DNA of 37,494 bases from Acidobacteria bacterium 13_2_20CM_57_17 (GCA_001914785.1 MNDE01000106.1:1-37494); one strand, 5' to 3'; counted from the stretch's first letter, positions 24,445 through 32,933 are shown. Numbers and translations are program-made. The notes: a model not told the origin generated them from the sequence alone.

Positions 24445-24687
24445 ATGGTAGTGCGTCTCAAGCCCGAAACCGAATCCCGCCTTCAGGAGCTTGCTGCGAC
24501 GACTGGCCGTGTTCCGGATGAGCTCCTCGAGGACGCGATGGCCGGATACCTCGCAGCGCTTGTGCAAGTTCGCAGGATGTTGGATGGCCGTTACGATGAC
24601 GTCAAAAGCGGCCGCGTTACCCCCGTCGACGGCGAAGAGGCTTTTAACCGCCTGCGCCGCAAGAGCGAAAACCGCCGCCATTCATGA
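24445..24687 (+). CDS. ParD/CopG-like ribbon-helix-helix antitoxin
   Basis: A protein of 80 residues from the ATG at 24445. MVVRLKPETESRLQELAATTG is the beta strand and first helix of a ribbon-helix-helix fold, and RVPDELLEDAMAGYLAAL the second helix. The C-terminal part (RRMLDGRYDDVKSGRVTPVD, EEAFNRL) is the toxin-binding tail seen in ParD-type antitoxins. It overlaps the ParE-like gene by four bases (ATGA). It should bind its own promoter region and neutralise the toxin. The promoter suggests a leaderless mRNA. Confidence 0.82.
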   Translation: MVVRLKPETESRLQELAATTGRVPDELLEDAMAGYLAALVQVRRMLDGRYDDVKSGRVTPVDGEEAFNRLRRKSENRRHS

Positions 24688-24994
24688 GCGGGTTTGTCCT
24701 CCACCCAGATGCCTTGGCAGACCTCGACGAAATTTGGGAATTCATTGCTGGGGACAATCTGACGGCTGCAGATGGTGTCTTGGAAGAAATCTACGAACGA
24801 TTGGTGCTCTTGTCTCCTTTCCGCAAGTTGGCCACAGCCGCCCCGATCTTACTTCACGGTCGCTTCGTTTTCAGCCCGTGCAGGATTTTCTAATCGCGTA
24901 CGCGCCGGATGAGAAACCGCTTCTGGTCGTAGCCGTGCTTCACGGCCGCCGCAATCCGCGCGTCATCGCGGCCCTCCTTCGAGAAAGAGATTAA
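24684..24994 (+). pseudogene. RelE/ParE-family toxin, interrupted by a one-base frameshift
   Basis: The first frame encodes MSGFVLHPDALADLDEIWEF and AADGVLEEIYERLVLLSPF, the ParE N-terminal helices, then runs into an early stop at 24893. The rest of the protein is in another frame: FPQVGHSRPDLTSRSLRFQP, VQDFLIAYAPDEKPLLVVAV and LHGRRNPRVIAALL to 24994. Together they match the family order (PxxGHxRxDL, RFxPVxxFLIxY, VLHGRR). One extra T in the run at 24818-24820 restores a toxin of about 103 residues. If the shift is real the toxin is probably inactive. If it is a sequencing error the pair is intact. Confidence 0.82.
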
Positions 24995-25077
24995 ATCACG
25001 GCACGGCTGCGGAATTCTAGGTGACTCTGTAAGGTCTTTATGACGAGTGGTGTCATCCGCATAATTCGTCGCTGGCC

Positions 25078-26019
25078 TTATGTCCGGCCGAGAACCAGGC
25101 GGTCGACACGGCGGCTTAGGTCTCGGAGGTAGGCTTCGTCCCCGTCTTTCAGCTCGGTAATGGCGCTCCCCGCGTAGCCGATTTCGCGAAAGGCGTCGCG
25201 CACCGCTTCCCAATTCACGTCGCCGTCTCCGAGATTCACCCATTCGTAGCCGTTTTCTTTGCGCTTGAAGTCCTTCAGATGGACTTTGACGATGCTCTTC
25301 CCCAGCGCGCGAATCCAATCCTGGGGATAGCCGTAGAGCAGCACATTCCCGACGTCGAACCAGGCTTGAACCCATGGACTCTGGAATTCCTTGATGTACG
25401 CGGCCATCTCCAGCGGGCTGAGCAGAAACTTGTTCCAGACTTCTTCGATGGCGATCACAATTTTCAGCTCTTCGGCGAGCGGCAACAGCTTGCGAATTTC
25501 CTTCTGCGAACGGCTCCAGGCGTCGCGATAAGAAGTCTGCGGATTGACGACTGCGGGCACAAGGAGCACGGCGTCCGATCCCCAAAGCTTGGCGTTATGG
25601 AGGGACGTGCGCATTCCCGCCAGGCTCTTCTCCACGACCGCGGGATCGCTGGACGAGAGCGGATACTGCCAATGGTCCATGTTCATCACTGAGTCGATTC
25701 GAATGTTCGCGCCGTCAGCGGCTTTCTTGATCTCTTCGGCCTCGTGCTCGTCGGGTGTCGAGGGCGCTTGGATCACTTCGAAGCCTACATCGCGGGCCAT
25801 TTTCATGCGGTCCGTGTAACTAAGCTTGGCCGGCAGCATGTCGAGGAGCACGCCCTTCTTGATTGGCAAGGGTGCGGGAGATGGCGGCGTGGCGACGAGG
25901 TTCGGCCTGGGTGAAGGTGCAAAGATCTCGCCAGCCCCGGATGCGCCAATTGCCGCCGAACAGGCTGTCGTCACCGTAGTTTTCAGAAATTCACGACGCG
26001 AAGGATTTTCAATGGACAT
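25078..26019 (-). CDS. Tat-exported sugar phosphate isomerase/epimerase-like protein
   Basis: A protein of 313 residues from the ATG at 26019 (AGGTG upstream). A twin-arginine signal, SRREFLKTTVTTACSAAIGA, directs folded export. The rest is a xylose isomerase-like TIM barrel (AP endonuclease 2 type). Metal-ligand candidates are in order: Glu in VIAIEEVWNKF, Asp in WFDVGNVLLYG, His in VKVHLKDF and Glu in AITELKDGD. Such enzymes isomerise, epimerise or dehydrate sugars and their keto forms with a divalent metal. It is the last gene of the minus-strand sugar cassette, 110 bases after the oxidoreductase stop. Confidence 0.88.
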   Translation of the reverse strand: MSIENPSRREFLKTTVTTACSAAIGASGAGEIFAPSPRPNLVATPPSPAPLPIKKGVLLDMLPAKLSYTDRMKMARDVGFEVIQAPSTPDEHEAEEIKKAADGANIRIDSVMNMDHWQYPLSSSDPAVVEKSLAGMRTSLHNAKLWGSDAVLLVPAVVNPQTSYRDAWSRSQKEIRKLLPLAEELKIVIAIEEVWNKFLLSPLEMAAYIKEFQSPWVQAWFDVGNVLLYGYPQDWIRALGKSIVKVHLKDFKRKENGYEWVNLGDGDVNWEAVRDAFREIGYAGSAITELKDGDEAYLRDLSRRVDRLVLGRT

Positions 26020-26129
26020 AGACACCTCGGAGGAGCTCTTGATACTTCCTAACGCAAAGCGGATTACTTTCCGACAGATTCGCCGCCGGAACCAGTTCGG
26101 AGAAAAAACCGAGATCCAGAATTGCCGCT

Positions 26130-27434
26130 TCAGCGCAATTTGTTCAAGTCGATCTTGGGGTCCCATGTTTCGCGGGACTTCAGCGTCTCTTCCCAAGTAA
26201 CCTCGCGGGCGGTATACGCAGCGGTGCGCGCCATCATGCAGGAAAGCGCGGATTCCGCGCCTTTATTGGCTTGATTGTGGAAATTCCCGCTGGTAATGCT
26301 CTCCACAAACGCTTTCTTCTTCTCGCGATCCGCAAATTCCAGGTTCGAAGTGAACTTCCCTGTTGCGGAAAACGCCTGCCCAGCGTCTTTCGCGGGAGTG
26401 CCCTCCGGCTGCCACGGTTCGTCTCCCCAAATCCCAAGCGGGCCCGAGTACGGAGACTGCGAAGTCCCTTTGGTGCCGAAAAAGCGCTCCGTCACTTCCC
26501 ACCAGCCCTTGGCAAACTGCGTCGAACTGAAAGTAACGTCGACGCCGTCTGGATAATGGAACAGCACGTCGTAGTTTCCAAAGACGTCGCCATCGATGGG
26601 ACGCCCGGCGCGTCCGCCGCTTGCCGAAGCTTTCAGCGGATGGGCCTTCAACACCCAATTGCAAATATCAATCACGTGAATGTTTTGCTCCACGATGATG
26701 TCGCCGGAAAGAGCGCGGTCATACACCCAGTTGCGAAGGCGGCGCTCCACGGGCGTAGCGTCCGGCCAAGGCGGCCGGTCCAGGTATCCGGCAAAATAGT
26801 GCGATTCGCCGCAAATGATTTTACCCAACGCGCCGCCGTGAATGCGCTTTACCATTTCCACGAACGGAGGGCAGTCGCGAATCTGGAAGCCGACGTCCAG
26901 GCTCAGTTTTCCTTGGGCGCGTTTTCCGATTTCGATTACTTTCAATGCGCCGGGCACGTCCACGGCCACTGGCTTTTCGAGATAAACATGTTTGCCTGCT
27001 GCTATCGCCGCCTCCAAATGCCGCGGGTGATAATACGGCGGTGTGGCGATGACGATAGCATCCACTTCCTTCGAAGCGGCGATCTCGTGAAATGCGTTCG
27101 GCCCCACAAAAAGCTGCGAAGCGTCTAGAGATGGGTAGCCCTTGTCTTGTTGAATTTTGTTGAAGTTGTCGCGCGCTTTGTCAAGTTGGTCCTGAAACAA
27201 GTCGCCCAGCGCTACGACGCGCGCTCCGCCGGTATCGATCATGTTGGTAGCATCTTCGGTGCCGCGGCCCCCGCACCCGAGCAATGCAACACGCACTGTG
27301 GAGTTCGCGGCCGTTCCGCGCACCAGCTCCGGCTTGATTAATAACATCCCGGCGGCCGCAGCAGCAGCGCCGAGGAATTTCCGGCGGTCCACTTTTTCTG
27401 AACCGTTCGGGCTGTACTTCGTGTCTCCTGGCAT
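26130..27434 (-). CDS. Tat-exported Gfo/Idh/MocA-family oxidoreductase
   Basis: A protein of 434 residues from the ATG at 27434 (GGAGG close upstream). The Tat motif is DRRKFLGAAAAAAGMLLI (RR at 17-18). The Rossmann motif is VALLGCGGRG (Gly-rich loop 53-58) and the conserved substrate-side motif is YLEKPVAVDV (Glu-Lys-Pro at 153-155). The C-terminal beta-sheet domain has the usual IVEQNIHVIDICNWVLKAHP segment. These proteins oxidise or reduce sugar hydroxyls with a bound NAD(P), and Tat export carries the cofactor out with the folded enzyme. GH109-type glycosidases share the fold and also use Tat, so a hydrolytic activity cannot be excluded. Confidence 0.9.
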   Translation of the reverse strand: MPGDTKYSPNGSEKVDRRKFLGAAAAAAGMLLIKPELVRGTAANSTVRVALLGCGGRGTEDATNMIDTGGARVVALGDLFQDQLDKARDNFNKIQQDKGYPSLDASQLFVGPNAFHEIAASKEVDAIVIATPPYYHPRHLEAAIAAGKHVYLEKPVAVDVPGALKVIEIGKRAQGKLSLDVGFQIRDCPPFVEMVKRIHGGALGKIICGESHYFAGYLDRPPWPDATPVERRLRNWVYDRALSGDIIVEQNIHVIDICNWVLKAHPLKASASGGRAGRPIDGDVFGNYDVLFHYPDGVDVTFSSTQFAKGWWEVTERFFGTKGTSQSPYSGPLGIWGDEPWQPEGTPAKDAGQAFSATGKFTSNLEFADREKKKAFVESITSGNFHNQANKGAESALSCMMARTAAYTAREVTWEETLKSRETWDPKIDLNKLR

Positions 27435-27482
27435 AGATCCTCCGTCCTCCTCGCGGTCCGTAGCTCCCATTCGCCGCGATAG

Positions 27483-28460
27483 CTACGCGATCAGCTTCTC
27501 AAGGTAGACCTTCGCCGCCCGCACGTCTTCCACTTGCTGCGGACCGGATATTTCGCGTTCGATCGTAACGGCGCCGCGATAGTTCAGCTCCTTCAGCCGC
27601 GCGATGATCCGCGGAAAATCCACTTTGCCCTTGCCAATGGCAACTTCCTGTCCTAGCTGCCTCGGATTCGTCGGCCACAACCCGTCCTTTGCATGAATCC
27701 CCTGCACGTACTGGCCAAGCAATTCGATAGCGTCAACCGGATTCGCCTTGCCGTAGAGAATGAGGTTCGCGAGGTCGAAATTTACGCCCTGATTGTCCAG
27801 ACCCACGTCCTGAATGGCGCGCACGAGCGTGATGGGCGTTTCCTGGCCGGTTTCGTACCGGAAATTCTGGCCATTGCGCTTGCAGTATCCCGCTATCTCG
27901 CGCAGTGCTGCAACGGTTTCCTTGTACACCGGGACATTCGGATTCTCAGGAATGAATCCGCAGTGCGTCTGCACGGCAGCGATGCCGCACTGTTTGGCAA
28001 AGTCCGACGCCTTCTTGATGTGTGCGATGCGCGCCTCTCGCGTCTCGCGCGGAACCAATCCAATGGTCAGCGGCCCCTCGTAGAAGTCCCAGGCTTCCCG
28101 TCCCGGTCCGCCCACAACGAGAGAAGTCGCCTCAATCTGGTATTTGTTGAGTGCCTCGCGCAAGCGTCCCGAAAGCACAGAATCGATCTCGTCGACGAAC
28201 ACTTGGCAAGTCGGCAAGCCAAGATCGTGAACTTTGGCGATAGCATCATTGGGGTCCCTGCCGATTCCGAGAATCAGTCCAAGGCGCAGCGGTTTCTTCC
28301 CCTCATTGCTTGACACCGTTGGAGCGGATTGCGTTGTGTCGAAATTCGACGCGAAACTTTCAGAAGCAACACCGCGCCTCAGCGCAGCGCGTACGGGGCT
28401 GAGCGCCGCCAAAACGGCAGTGGAAGTTTGAAGAAAGGTTCGACGATTCCGCTTAGTCAT
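27483..28460 (-). CDS. Second Tat-type sugar phosphate isomerase/epimerase-like protein
   Basis: A protein of 325 residues. The N-terminus KRNRRTFLQTSTAVLAALSP has a twin-arginine motif. The TIM-barrel body has Glu in RYETGQETP, Asp in VNFDLANLILYG, His in GIHAKDG and Glu in AVTIEREI as likely metal ligands. It is related to but clearly different from the isomerase at 25078, so the two probably act on different intermediates. It lies 48 bases upstream of the Gfo/Idh/MocA gene and 51 bases downstream of the DUF1080 gene. Confidence 0.88.
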   Translation of the reverse strand: MTKRNRRTFLQTSTAVLAALSPVRAALRRGVASESFASNFDTTQSAPTVSSNEGKKPLRLGLILGIGRDPNDAIAKVHDLGLPTCQVFVDEIDSVLSGRLREALNKYQIEATSLVVGGPGREAWDFYEGPLTIGLVPRETREARIAHIKKASDFAKQCGIAAVQTHCGFIPENPNVPVYKETVAALREIAGYCKRNGQNFRYETGQETPITLVRAIQDVGLDNQGVNFDLANLILYGKANPVDAIELLGQYVQGIHAKDGLWPTNPRQLGQEVAIGKGKVDFPRIIARLKELNYRGAVTIEREISGPQQVEDVRAAKVYLEKLIA

Positions 28461-28511
28461 GAATGTGCCTCAGGAGGGCGACTCCGGCATTGGCCAGGAA
28501 ACCGATGCTCC

Positions 28512-29144
28512 CTACTTCTCCTGAATAAAAATGTCTTTCCACCTCATCCTCACGCCGCCGCCGGTGTGAATCTGCAAGCCAATCACGCCATCGGTGAATT
28601 TCGGCGCGTCGTCGATGAAGTCCACGATCTTCACGCCATTGAGCTGCGTCACGATGTGATTGCCCTGCACGGATACTTCGAGGTCGTTCCATTCGCCCGG
28701 TTTCAGCGCCTGCTCGCCTTCCGGCGTCGGCATTTTCACCCAGCCGCGTCCTCCGCTCTCGTAGAGTCCGCCGGTATGCTTGCCCACGCTTGGATCCACT
28801 TCGACTTGCATCCCTTCGATGTCCGGCCCATGGTCGGGATTGATGCCGGTAATGCGCGAGTGGAAAAACACGCCGCTGTTGCCAGCGGCTTCGCCCTTGA
28901 ACTTTAGGCGCAAGTTGAAATCGCGATACGTCTTTTCGGTCGTCAGGTAGCCATACTTGTTGGCCGCGCTTTCGCAAAGGATCGCGCCCTGGTCCACAAT
29001 CCACTTCTCTGCCCCATTATTTTTCCAGCCAGTTAAATTCTTCCCATTGAAAAGAGAAACCGATCCGCTCTGCGGCTGTGCTTGCGCCACAATCACAGCT
29101 CCGAACAACACGGCTGCGGCAAGAATGGCTTCAATCTTCTTCAC
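28512..29144 (-). CDS. DUF1080 protein (3-keto-disaccharide hydrolase family)
   Basis: A protein of 210 residues with a Sec signal peptide (MKKIEAILAAAVLFGAVIVA, cleavage near AQAQ). The family pattern is complete: VSLFNGKNLTGWKNNG, ILCESAANKYGYLTTEK, NSGVFFHSRI, IEGMQVEVDP, GEWNDLEVSVQGNHIVTQLN and a final IGLQIHTGGGVRMRWKDIFI. Family members have been assigned as hydrolases of 3-keto-glycosides, cleaving the bond after C3 oxidation. It is the first gene of a four-gene minus-strand cassette, next to a Gfo/Idh/MocA oxidoreductase that could make the 3-keto group. Location should be periplasmic. Confidence 0.88.
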   Translation of the reverse strand: MKKIEAILAAAVLFGAVIVAQAQPQSGSVSLFNGKNLTGWKNNGAEKWIVDQGAILCESAANKYGYLTTEKTYRDFNLRLKFKGEAAGNSGVFFHSRITGINPDHGPDIEGMQVEVDPSVGKHTGGLYESGGRGWVKMPTPEGEQALKPGEWNDLEVSVQGNHIVTQLNGVKIVDFIDDAPKFTDGVIGLQIHTGGGVRMRWKDIFIQEK

Positions 29145-29247
29145 AGTAAAACCTCCATCTCCGCTTTCGCGGGAATCAGAGGACTTGGTCGAAAGAAACT
29201 TATCATAAATTCAGCGGAGCTCCAGCCTGTTCGTTCTCTCGCCAGGG

Positions 29248-30747
29248 TCACTGGCCAGGTGGTTTGATTCCCAGCCGCCCGTTGGTCTCGCCTGCTTCCA
29301 GGTCACGGATGCACAGCTTCGTCAGGTCGATCGGATCGCACTGATAAATCTGCTTCAAAGGAAGGTCCGTGTCATCTACTTCGTACTCCCCCGACGCCAT
29401 GTCTTCCGCATCATCCGTCGAGGAAGTGACGACCGGGCTTCCCTTTCGAACGCGCACGCGAAATTCCTGCGAGGCCGGCTCATAGTTCGCGTAGCTGAAG
29501 CAATGGCCGATGCAAGCGCGCTCGACCGAATGCCCAATAAATGAAATTCGTGAGTCTGCCGGAGCGCGAACAGTGACGATCACGCGCGTCCCCGCAGGCA
29601 AATTGCTGACTAACTCTTCCGCATTCGCTTCCAGGCGGTTCAACCAGCCCGTGTCCCGGTACAGAAACGCAAAGAAAACGATCGCGCAGATGCCGAAGCC
29701 GGCGAGATGCCACCGCCTCGGCTTCAGGCACCCAAGAAAGCAAAGGCCGAGAATCGCAGAAATAGTGGTAAGCCTTGAACCGATTACACCAATCCAGCCA
29801 CCGTAAATGGAAGGCCGCAGGTTTTCAGGGAGAAGCGCCGTCCCGCAAAACGTCACCGCGTACAATTCAAAGGGCAATTCGAAGGATCTCCAAGAAGAGC
29901 TTTCGGGGCGCCGCGCATAAAAATCCAGCACCACGCAAATCAAGCCGAACAAAAACGTAGCTCCCGCGAGAAAGAAATAGCGCTTTCCGTACAGCGCGAG
30001 CTGATCCGCGCCGTTGTAAGAATAAAATGGTCCGCGATCCCAATCGGCAAAGAGTGAAGGGCGGTGCGATGTGTACCAGTAGACGACGGCGAACACGCTC
30101 GCGGCCGCAACGGGCATTGCCAATTTGCGCCAGCCCGCTAATTTCTCTCTGACCTTGATATAGGCGAGCGTGCAGACCAGCCATAGAAAACCGATGGGGT
30201 GAGCGAGCAGCGTCAGTACAGCGAAGGGGACTGCGGCGATCCACTCGAATCGGCGCGCGCGGCAGAAAATCGCCAGCGCAAAGCAAGCCAGCCCGAGCGA
30301 TAAATAGTAGTTCATGAAGCCCATGCTGAAGGAATAGCCGTAGGCCAGCATGGCGATGAACGGGACGAGGAACCACGGCGGTCGTTCCGTAACCGTTCGA
30401 ATGAATGCGAAGACTCCCCAGAAAAAAATCAGCACGCAGGCGGAAACAACGATTTTCTCGGCTGCCGCAAGCCCGAATAAATTCGCAACTCGCAGCAGCG
30501 TGACGTCGAATAAAATATTGTTCCACTGCCTAGCGATGTACAGTCCAGGCGCTTGTCCTTTTTCAATCAGTTGCGCCAGCCACGCATTGTATACGTGGCT
30601 CGCCAAATCCCCCGCCTCGATGCGCCGGTGCCACCAACATGGAACAACCATCAGCGCGGAAATCGCGAACCCCGCAATAATCTGCGACCTGAAACGCCCC
30701 CAGATCGCGGAGAATAAGCTTTCGCCCTCGATGAGTTCCTCAGCCAA
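29248..30747 (-). CDS. Multi-helix integral membrane protein, possibly GT-C-like
   Basis: A protein of 499 residues with roughly 9-11 membrane helices and a soluble C-terminal domain of about 130 residues. The segment after helix 1 (EAGDLASHVYNAWLAQLIEK, then YIARQWNNILFD) has a conserved-looking Asp-x-x-x-His in a first extracytoplasmic loop, reminiscent of GT-C glycosyltransferases using lipid-linked sugars. The C-terminal domain contains RVIVTVRAPADSRISFIGHS and four Cys residues (RACIGHC, YQCDPIDLTKLC) that could form disulfides outside the cytoplasm. I do not recognise a named family. It is 103 bases upstream of the DUF1080 gene on the same strand. Confidence 0.6.
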   Translation of the reverse strand: MAEELIEGESLFSAIWGRFRSQIIAGFAISALMVVPCWWHRRIEAGDLASHVYNAWLAQLIEKGQAPGLYIARQWNNILFDVTLLRVANLFGLAAAEKIVVSACVLIFFWGVFAFIRTVTERPPWFLVPFIAMLAYGYSFSMGFMNYYLSLGLACFALAIFCRARRFEWIAAVPFAVLTLLAHPIGFLWLVCTLAYIKVREKLAGWRKLAMPVAAASVFAVVYWYTSHRPSLFADWDRGPFYSYNGADQLALYGKRYFFLAGATFLFGLICVVLDFYARRPESSSWRSFELPFELYAVTFCGTALLPENLRPSIYGGWIGVIGSRLTTISAILGLCFLGCLKPRRWHLAGFGICAIVFFAFLYRDTGWLNRLEANAEELVSNLPAGTRVIVTVRAPADSRISFIGHSVERACIGHCFSYANYEPASQEFRVRVRKGSPVVTSSTDDAEDMASGEYEVDDTDLPLKQIYQCDPIDLTKLCIRDLEAGETNGRLGIKPPGQ

Positions 30748-30908
30748 AAGCAGACCCTCCTAACCGCACTACTCGCGCGGCATTCTACTATCTTCTGCGC
30801 GCGGCACACGCACACAACCTGATTGCCCGCATGATCATGCGGAGAGACACACTGAGAGCGTTTGAAACTCGAAATTCAAGAACTAAAGAAAGAGACTCAG
30901 GGGGAACT

Positions 30909-31475
30909 TTACTTGGAAGCTTGGTTTTCGCCCAGACGCTTCAGGCGATCGCGCAAGCGCCGTTGCAGCGGCGTGGGCGTGTTGGGATTGAACGCCACCA
31001 GATACCACAAGGGCTGGCTGCGGTCGTGGCTCAGCCACGTCAGAGTATTGGCGTCGGCGTTGGGATGCCGGGCGACATTTTCGCGAATCGCCCCGTACGG
31101 ATGTTTCGCCAGCTTGTTCAGCGTCTTCGCATTGGCGCGCGGGTGCTCGCTAATCAGACGCAGGAGGTAATAATCTTCTTCCGGAGCCTGCTTCACCAGC
31201 TTTTCCAGCATTTCCGGTTTGGCGTCGGAGCTCAGCACAAGCCCAATTTTTTCGTCCCACGCCGTATTGATGTGGTTCAAATCGCGGGTCCGCGCATGAA
31301 TTAATTCTTCGAGAATGCGCCGCTCCTGCTGCATCCGGGCGATCGGAAGATCCGTGCCCTCGAGGGAATCGAGTACGCGAAGAAGGTGCTGCCTCTCGCC
31401 AAAAACAATCTGAGAGGTGCGCGTGTTTGCGCCCTTTTCCTTCTCCTTATGCTGAACCAGGTCGGAACGTCGCAT
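30909..31475 (-). CDS. LRV-repeat (leucine-rich repeat variant) protein
   Basis: A protein of 188 residues. The C-terminal two-thirds contains helical repeats of the LRV type: LLRLISEHPRANAKTLNKLA, KHPYGAIRENVARHPNADAN, TLTWLSHDRSQPLWYLVAFN and PNTPTPLQRRL. Each has the A/S-x-x-P-[NR]-A/T pattern at the turn. The N-terminal part (HLLRVLDSLEGTDLPIARMQ, QERRILEELIHARTRDLNHI) is helical and charged. LRV proteins are alpha-alpha superhelices for protein binding. Some have a Cys-rich Fe-S start, but none is visible here. The ATG has GGAG 12 bases upstream, so the start is not sure. Confidence 0.6.
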   Translation of the reverse strand: MRRSDLVQHKEKEKGANTRTSQIVFGERQHLLRVLDSLEGTDLPIARMQQERRILEELIHARTRDLNHINTAWDEKIGLVLSSDAKPEMLEKLVKQAPEEDYYLLRLISEHPRANAKTLNKLAKHPYGAIRENVARHPNADANTLTWLSHDRSQPLWYLVAFNPNTPTPLQRRLRDRLKRLGENQASK

Positions 31476-31710
31476 TTTCTTGGTTGCTCCGGCCCAATCC
31501 CTTCACGAGCTCGTTGAGGAAGTGGGCGTATACCGCCGCATTCAAAATCACGCCACATGAAGGACTCAAATCACTTCTTTGCGGCTTCACGAATTATGTT
31601 CCGGGTGCGCGATGCGGTAAAGTTTGGAGCGAGCCGGGTGTGCCCGAAAATGCAACTCCGGTCCCGCGTTTCGCGGCGTTCGTCTGGCTGGTCAACGAGG
31701 GTAGGAAACG

Positions 31711-31980
31711 ATGTCGGCATTCGAAGAGCACAAAGATGAACTGGAAAAGTTCGAGCAGATGTTTGGCCGTGAGCGCGGCCGGCTGGCGGTGTCACTCGAC
31801 CGCTTGACCAATGCGCTGGTGCTGGTGGGCCAGCATGGAGTCTACTGCACCAGCCAGCGCAATCCGACGGTGCCGGCGATGGACCTGCGCATCATCAATC
31901 AAGAGCTAGTGCACGCCAAGGAGTTGGTCCAATCAGTGATGGAAGAGATGCGCCAGTCAAAGCAGAAACCCCAGAATTAA
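31711..31980 (+). CDS. Small hypothetical protein of 89 residues
   Basis: Unrecognised. It is charged and helical: SAFEEHKDELEKFEQMFGRE, LAVSLDRLTNALVLVGQHGV and VHAKELVQSVMEEMRQSKQ suggest two long helices, possibly a coiled-coil hairpin, with a short turn around YCTSQRNPTVPA. No signal or membrane helix. GGTAGGAA lies before the ATG as a fair ribosome-binding site. It converges with the MBL-fold gene, the stops being 10 bases apart. Composition is similar to neighbours. Confidence 0.6.
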   Translation: MSAFEEHKDELEKFEQMFGRERGRLAVSLDRLTNALVLVGQHGVYCTSQRNPTVPAMDLRIINQELVHAKELVQSVMEEMRQSKQKPQN

Positions 31981-31990
31981 TCTCGCGTTC

Positions 31991-32824
31991 CTATTCCGGC
32001 TGCAAGAAAGGATTCAAGTGGCGCTCGTTGCCGATAGTTGTGACGGGGCCGTGGCCCGGGTGAACGATGGTATCGTCCGGCAGGTGCATCAATTTTGTGC
32101 GCAGTGACTCCATAATTTGCTCCATCGAGCCACCCCACAGGTCGGTGCGTCCGATGCTGCCGGCAAAGAGCGTATCGCCGGAAAAAAGCTGAGGCGCGTG
32201 AGGCGCAAATTGCTCGGGCGCGTCGGATGCCGTAGTTTCCTCAAAATCATCCCGAGGAACTGCTTTTTTCAAGAGATCCTCGATGGCGATTTCATCGCCG
32301 GCCTCATCTTTGACGCTGATTTTCTTCGGCCCAGCGGCCGTGACTTTCCCGGCGTCATGCGGAAGATACAGCGAAACGCTGCCTGGCGTATGGCCCGGAG
32401 TATGAATCACCTGGGCTTCAAACGGTCCCCAGCGAAGAACGTCGCCCTCTTTCAGCAATTGATCGACATCCGTGAGATCCGGGGGGTGAACGCCCATGAA
32501 CGCGGCCTGCTCGTCCATCGCCTGATAGAGCGGCAGATCGTCGCGATGCATCAGCACGGGGGCGCCCGTGTATTGATGAAGCCTGCTCAACCCGCCGACA
32601 TGATCGATGTGCGCGTGCGTGCTGACGATGGCTTTCACAATCAGCCGGTGGCGTCCTATCAAGTCCAAGATGCGCGTGACTTCGTCACCCGGATCGACCA
32701 CCAACGCTTCGCGAGTGGCGGGATCGCCAATGATCGAGCAATTGCACTGCAGCATTCCTACAGGGATGGTGATGTGAATCAGTCCGTCAGTAACGGCACT
32801 GAGTGCGCGTCGGCCGTCGCTCAT
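31991..32824 (-). CDS. MBL-fold metallo-hydrolase, glyoxalase II-like, with an insertion
   Basis: A protein of 277 residues from the ATG at 32824, which fits an extended -10 promoter giving a leaderless transcript. The metal-binding motif THAHIDH has His70, His72, Asp74 and His75; GHTPGS has His145; Asp217 lies in FSGDTLF; the last ligand His is in IVHPGHGP. The family is that of glyoxalase II-like thioesterases. Between strand LYLP and FSGDTLF is an insertion of about 57 residues (about 156-212) with many acidic residues, absent from typical short members (about 210 residues). It diverges from the ygfZ-like gene. Confidence 0.87.
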   Translation of the reverse strand: MSDGRRALSAVTDGLIHITIPVGMLQCNCSIIGDPATREALVVDPGDEVTRILDLIGRHRLIVKAIVSTHAHIDHVGGLSRLHQYTGAPVLMHRDDLPLYQAMDEQAAFMGVHPPDLTDVDQLLKEGDVLRWGPFEAQVIHTPGHTPGSVSLYLPHDAGKVTAAGPKKISVKDEAGDEIAIEDLLKKAVPRDDFEETTASDAPEQFAPHAPQLFSGDTLFAGSIGRTDLWGGSMEQIMESLRTKLMHLPDDTIVHPGHGPVTTIGNERHLNPFLQPE

Positions 32825-32831
32825 AGTCGGA

Positions 32832-32840
32832 AGTATATCA
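32832..32840 (-). promoter_or_regulatory. Extended -10 promoter of the MBL-fold gene, predicted leaderless
   Basis: On the minus strand TG-A-TATACT is an extended -10 box. Seven bases separate it from the ATG at 32824, so transcription should start at or next to the start codon. There is no Shine-Dalgarno sequence. Confidence 0.55.
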
Positions 32841-32933
32841 TTGGAGGTGAAGCAGGATGTGGCGGGCACTGTGTTGGCAATCCGATTTTCGACAAACTCT
32901 TTGCTAGACTAACCCTGGAGGATACGCGAACTC

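Noticed and set aside
31557-31739. 60-codon frame upstream of the 89-residue protein
   Set aside because: No ribosome-binding site, Arg/Ser-rich random composition, and it overlaps the better-supported gene at 31711.
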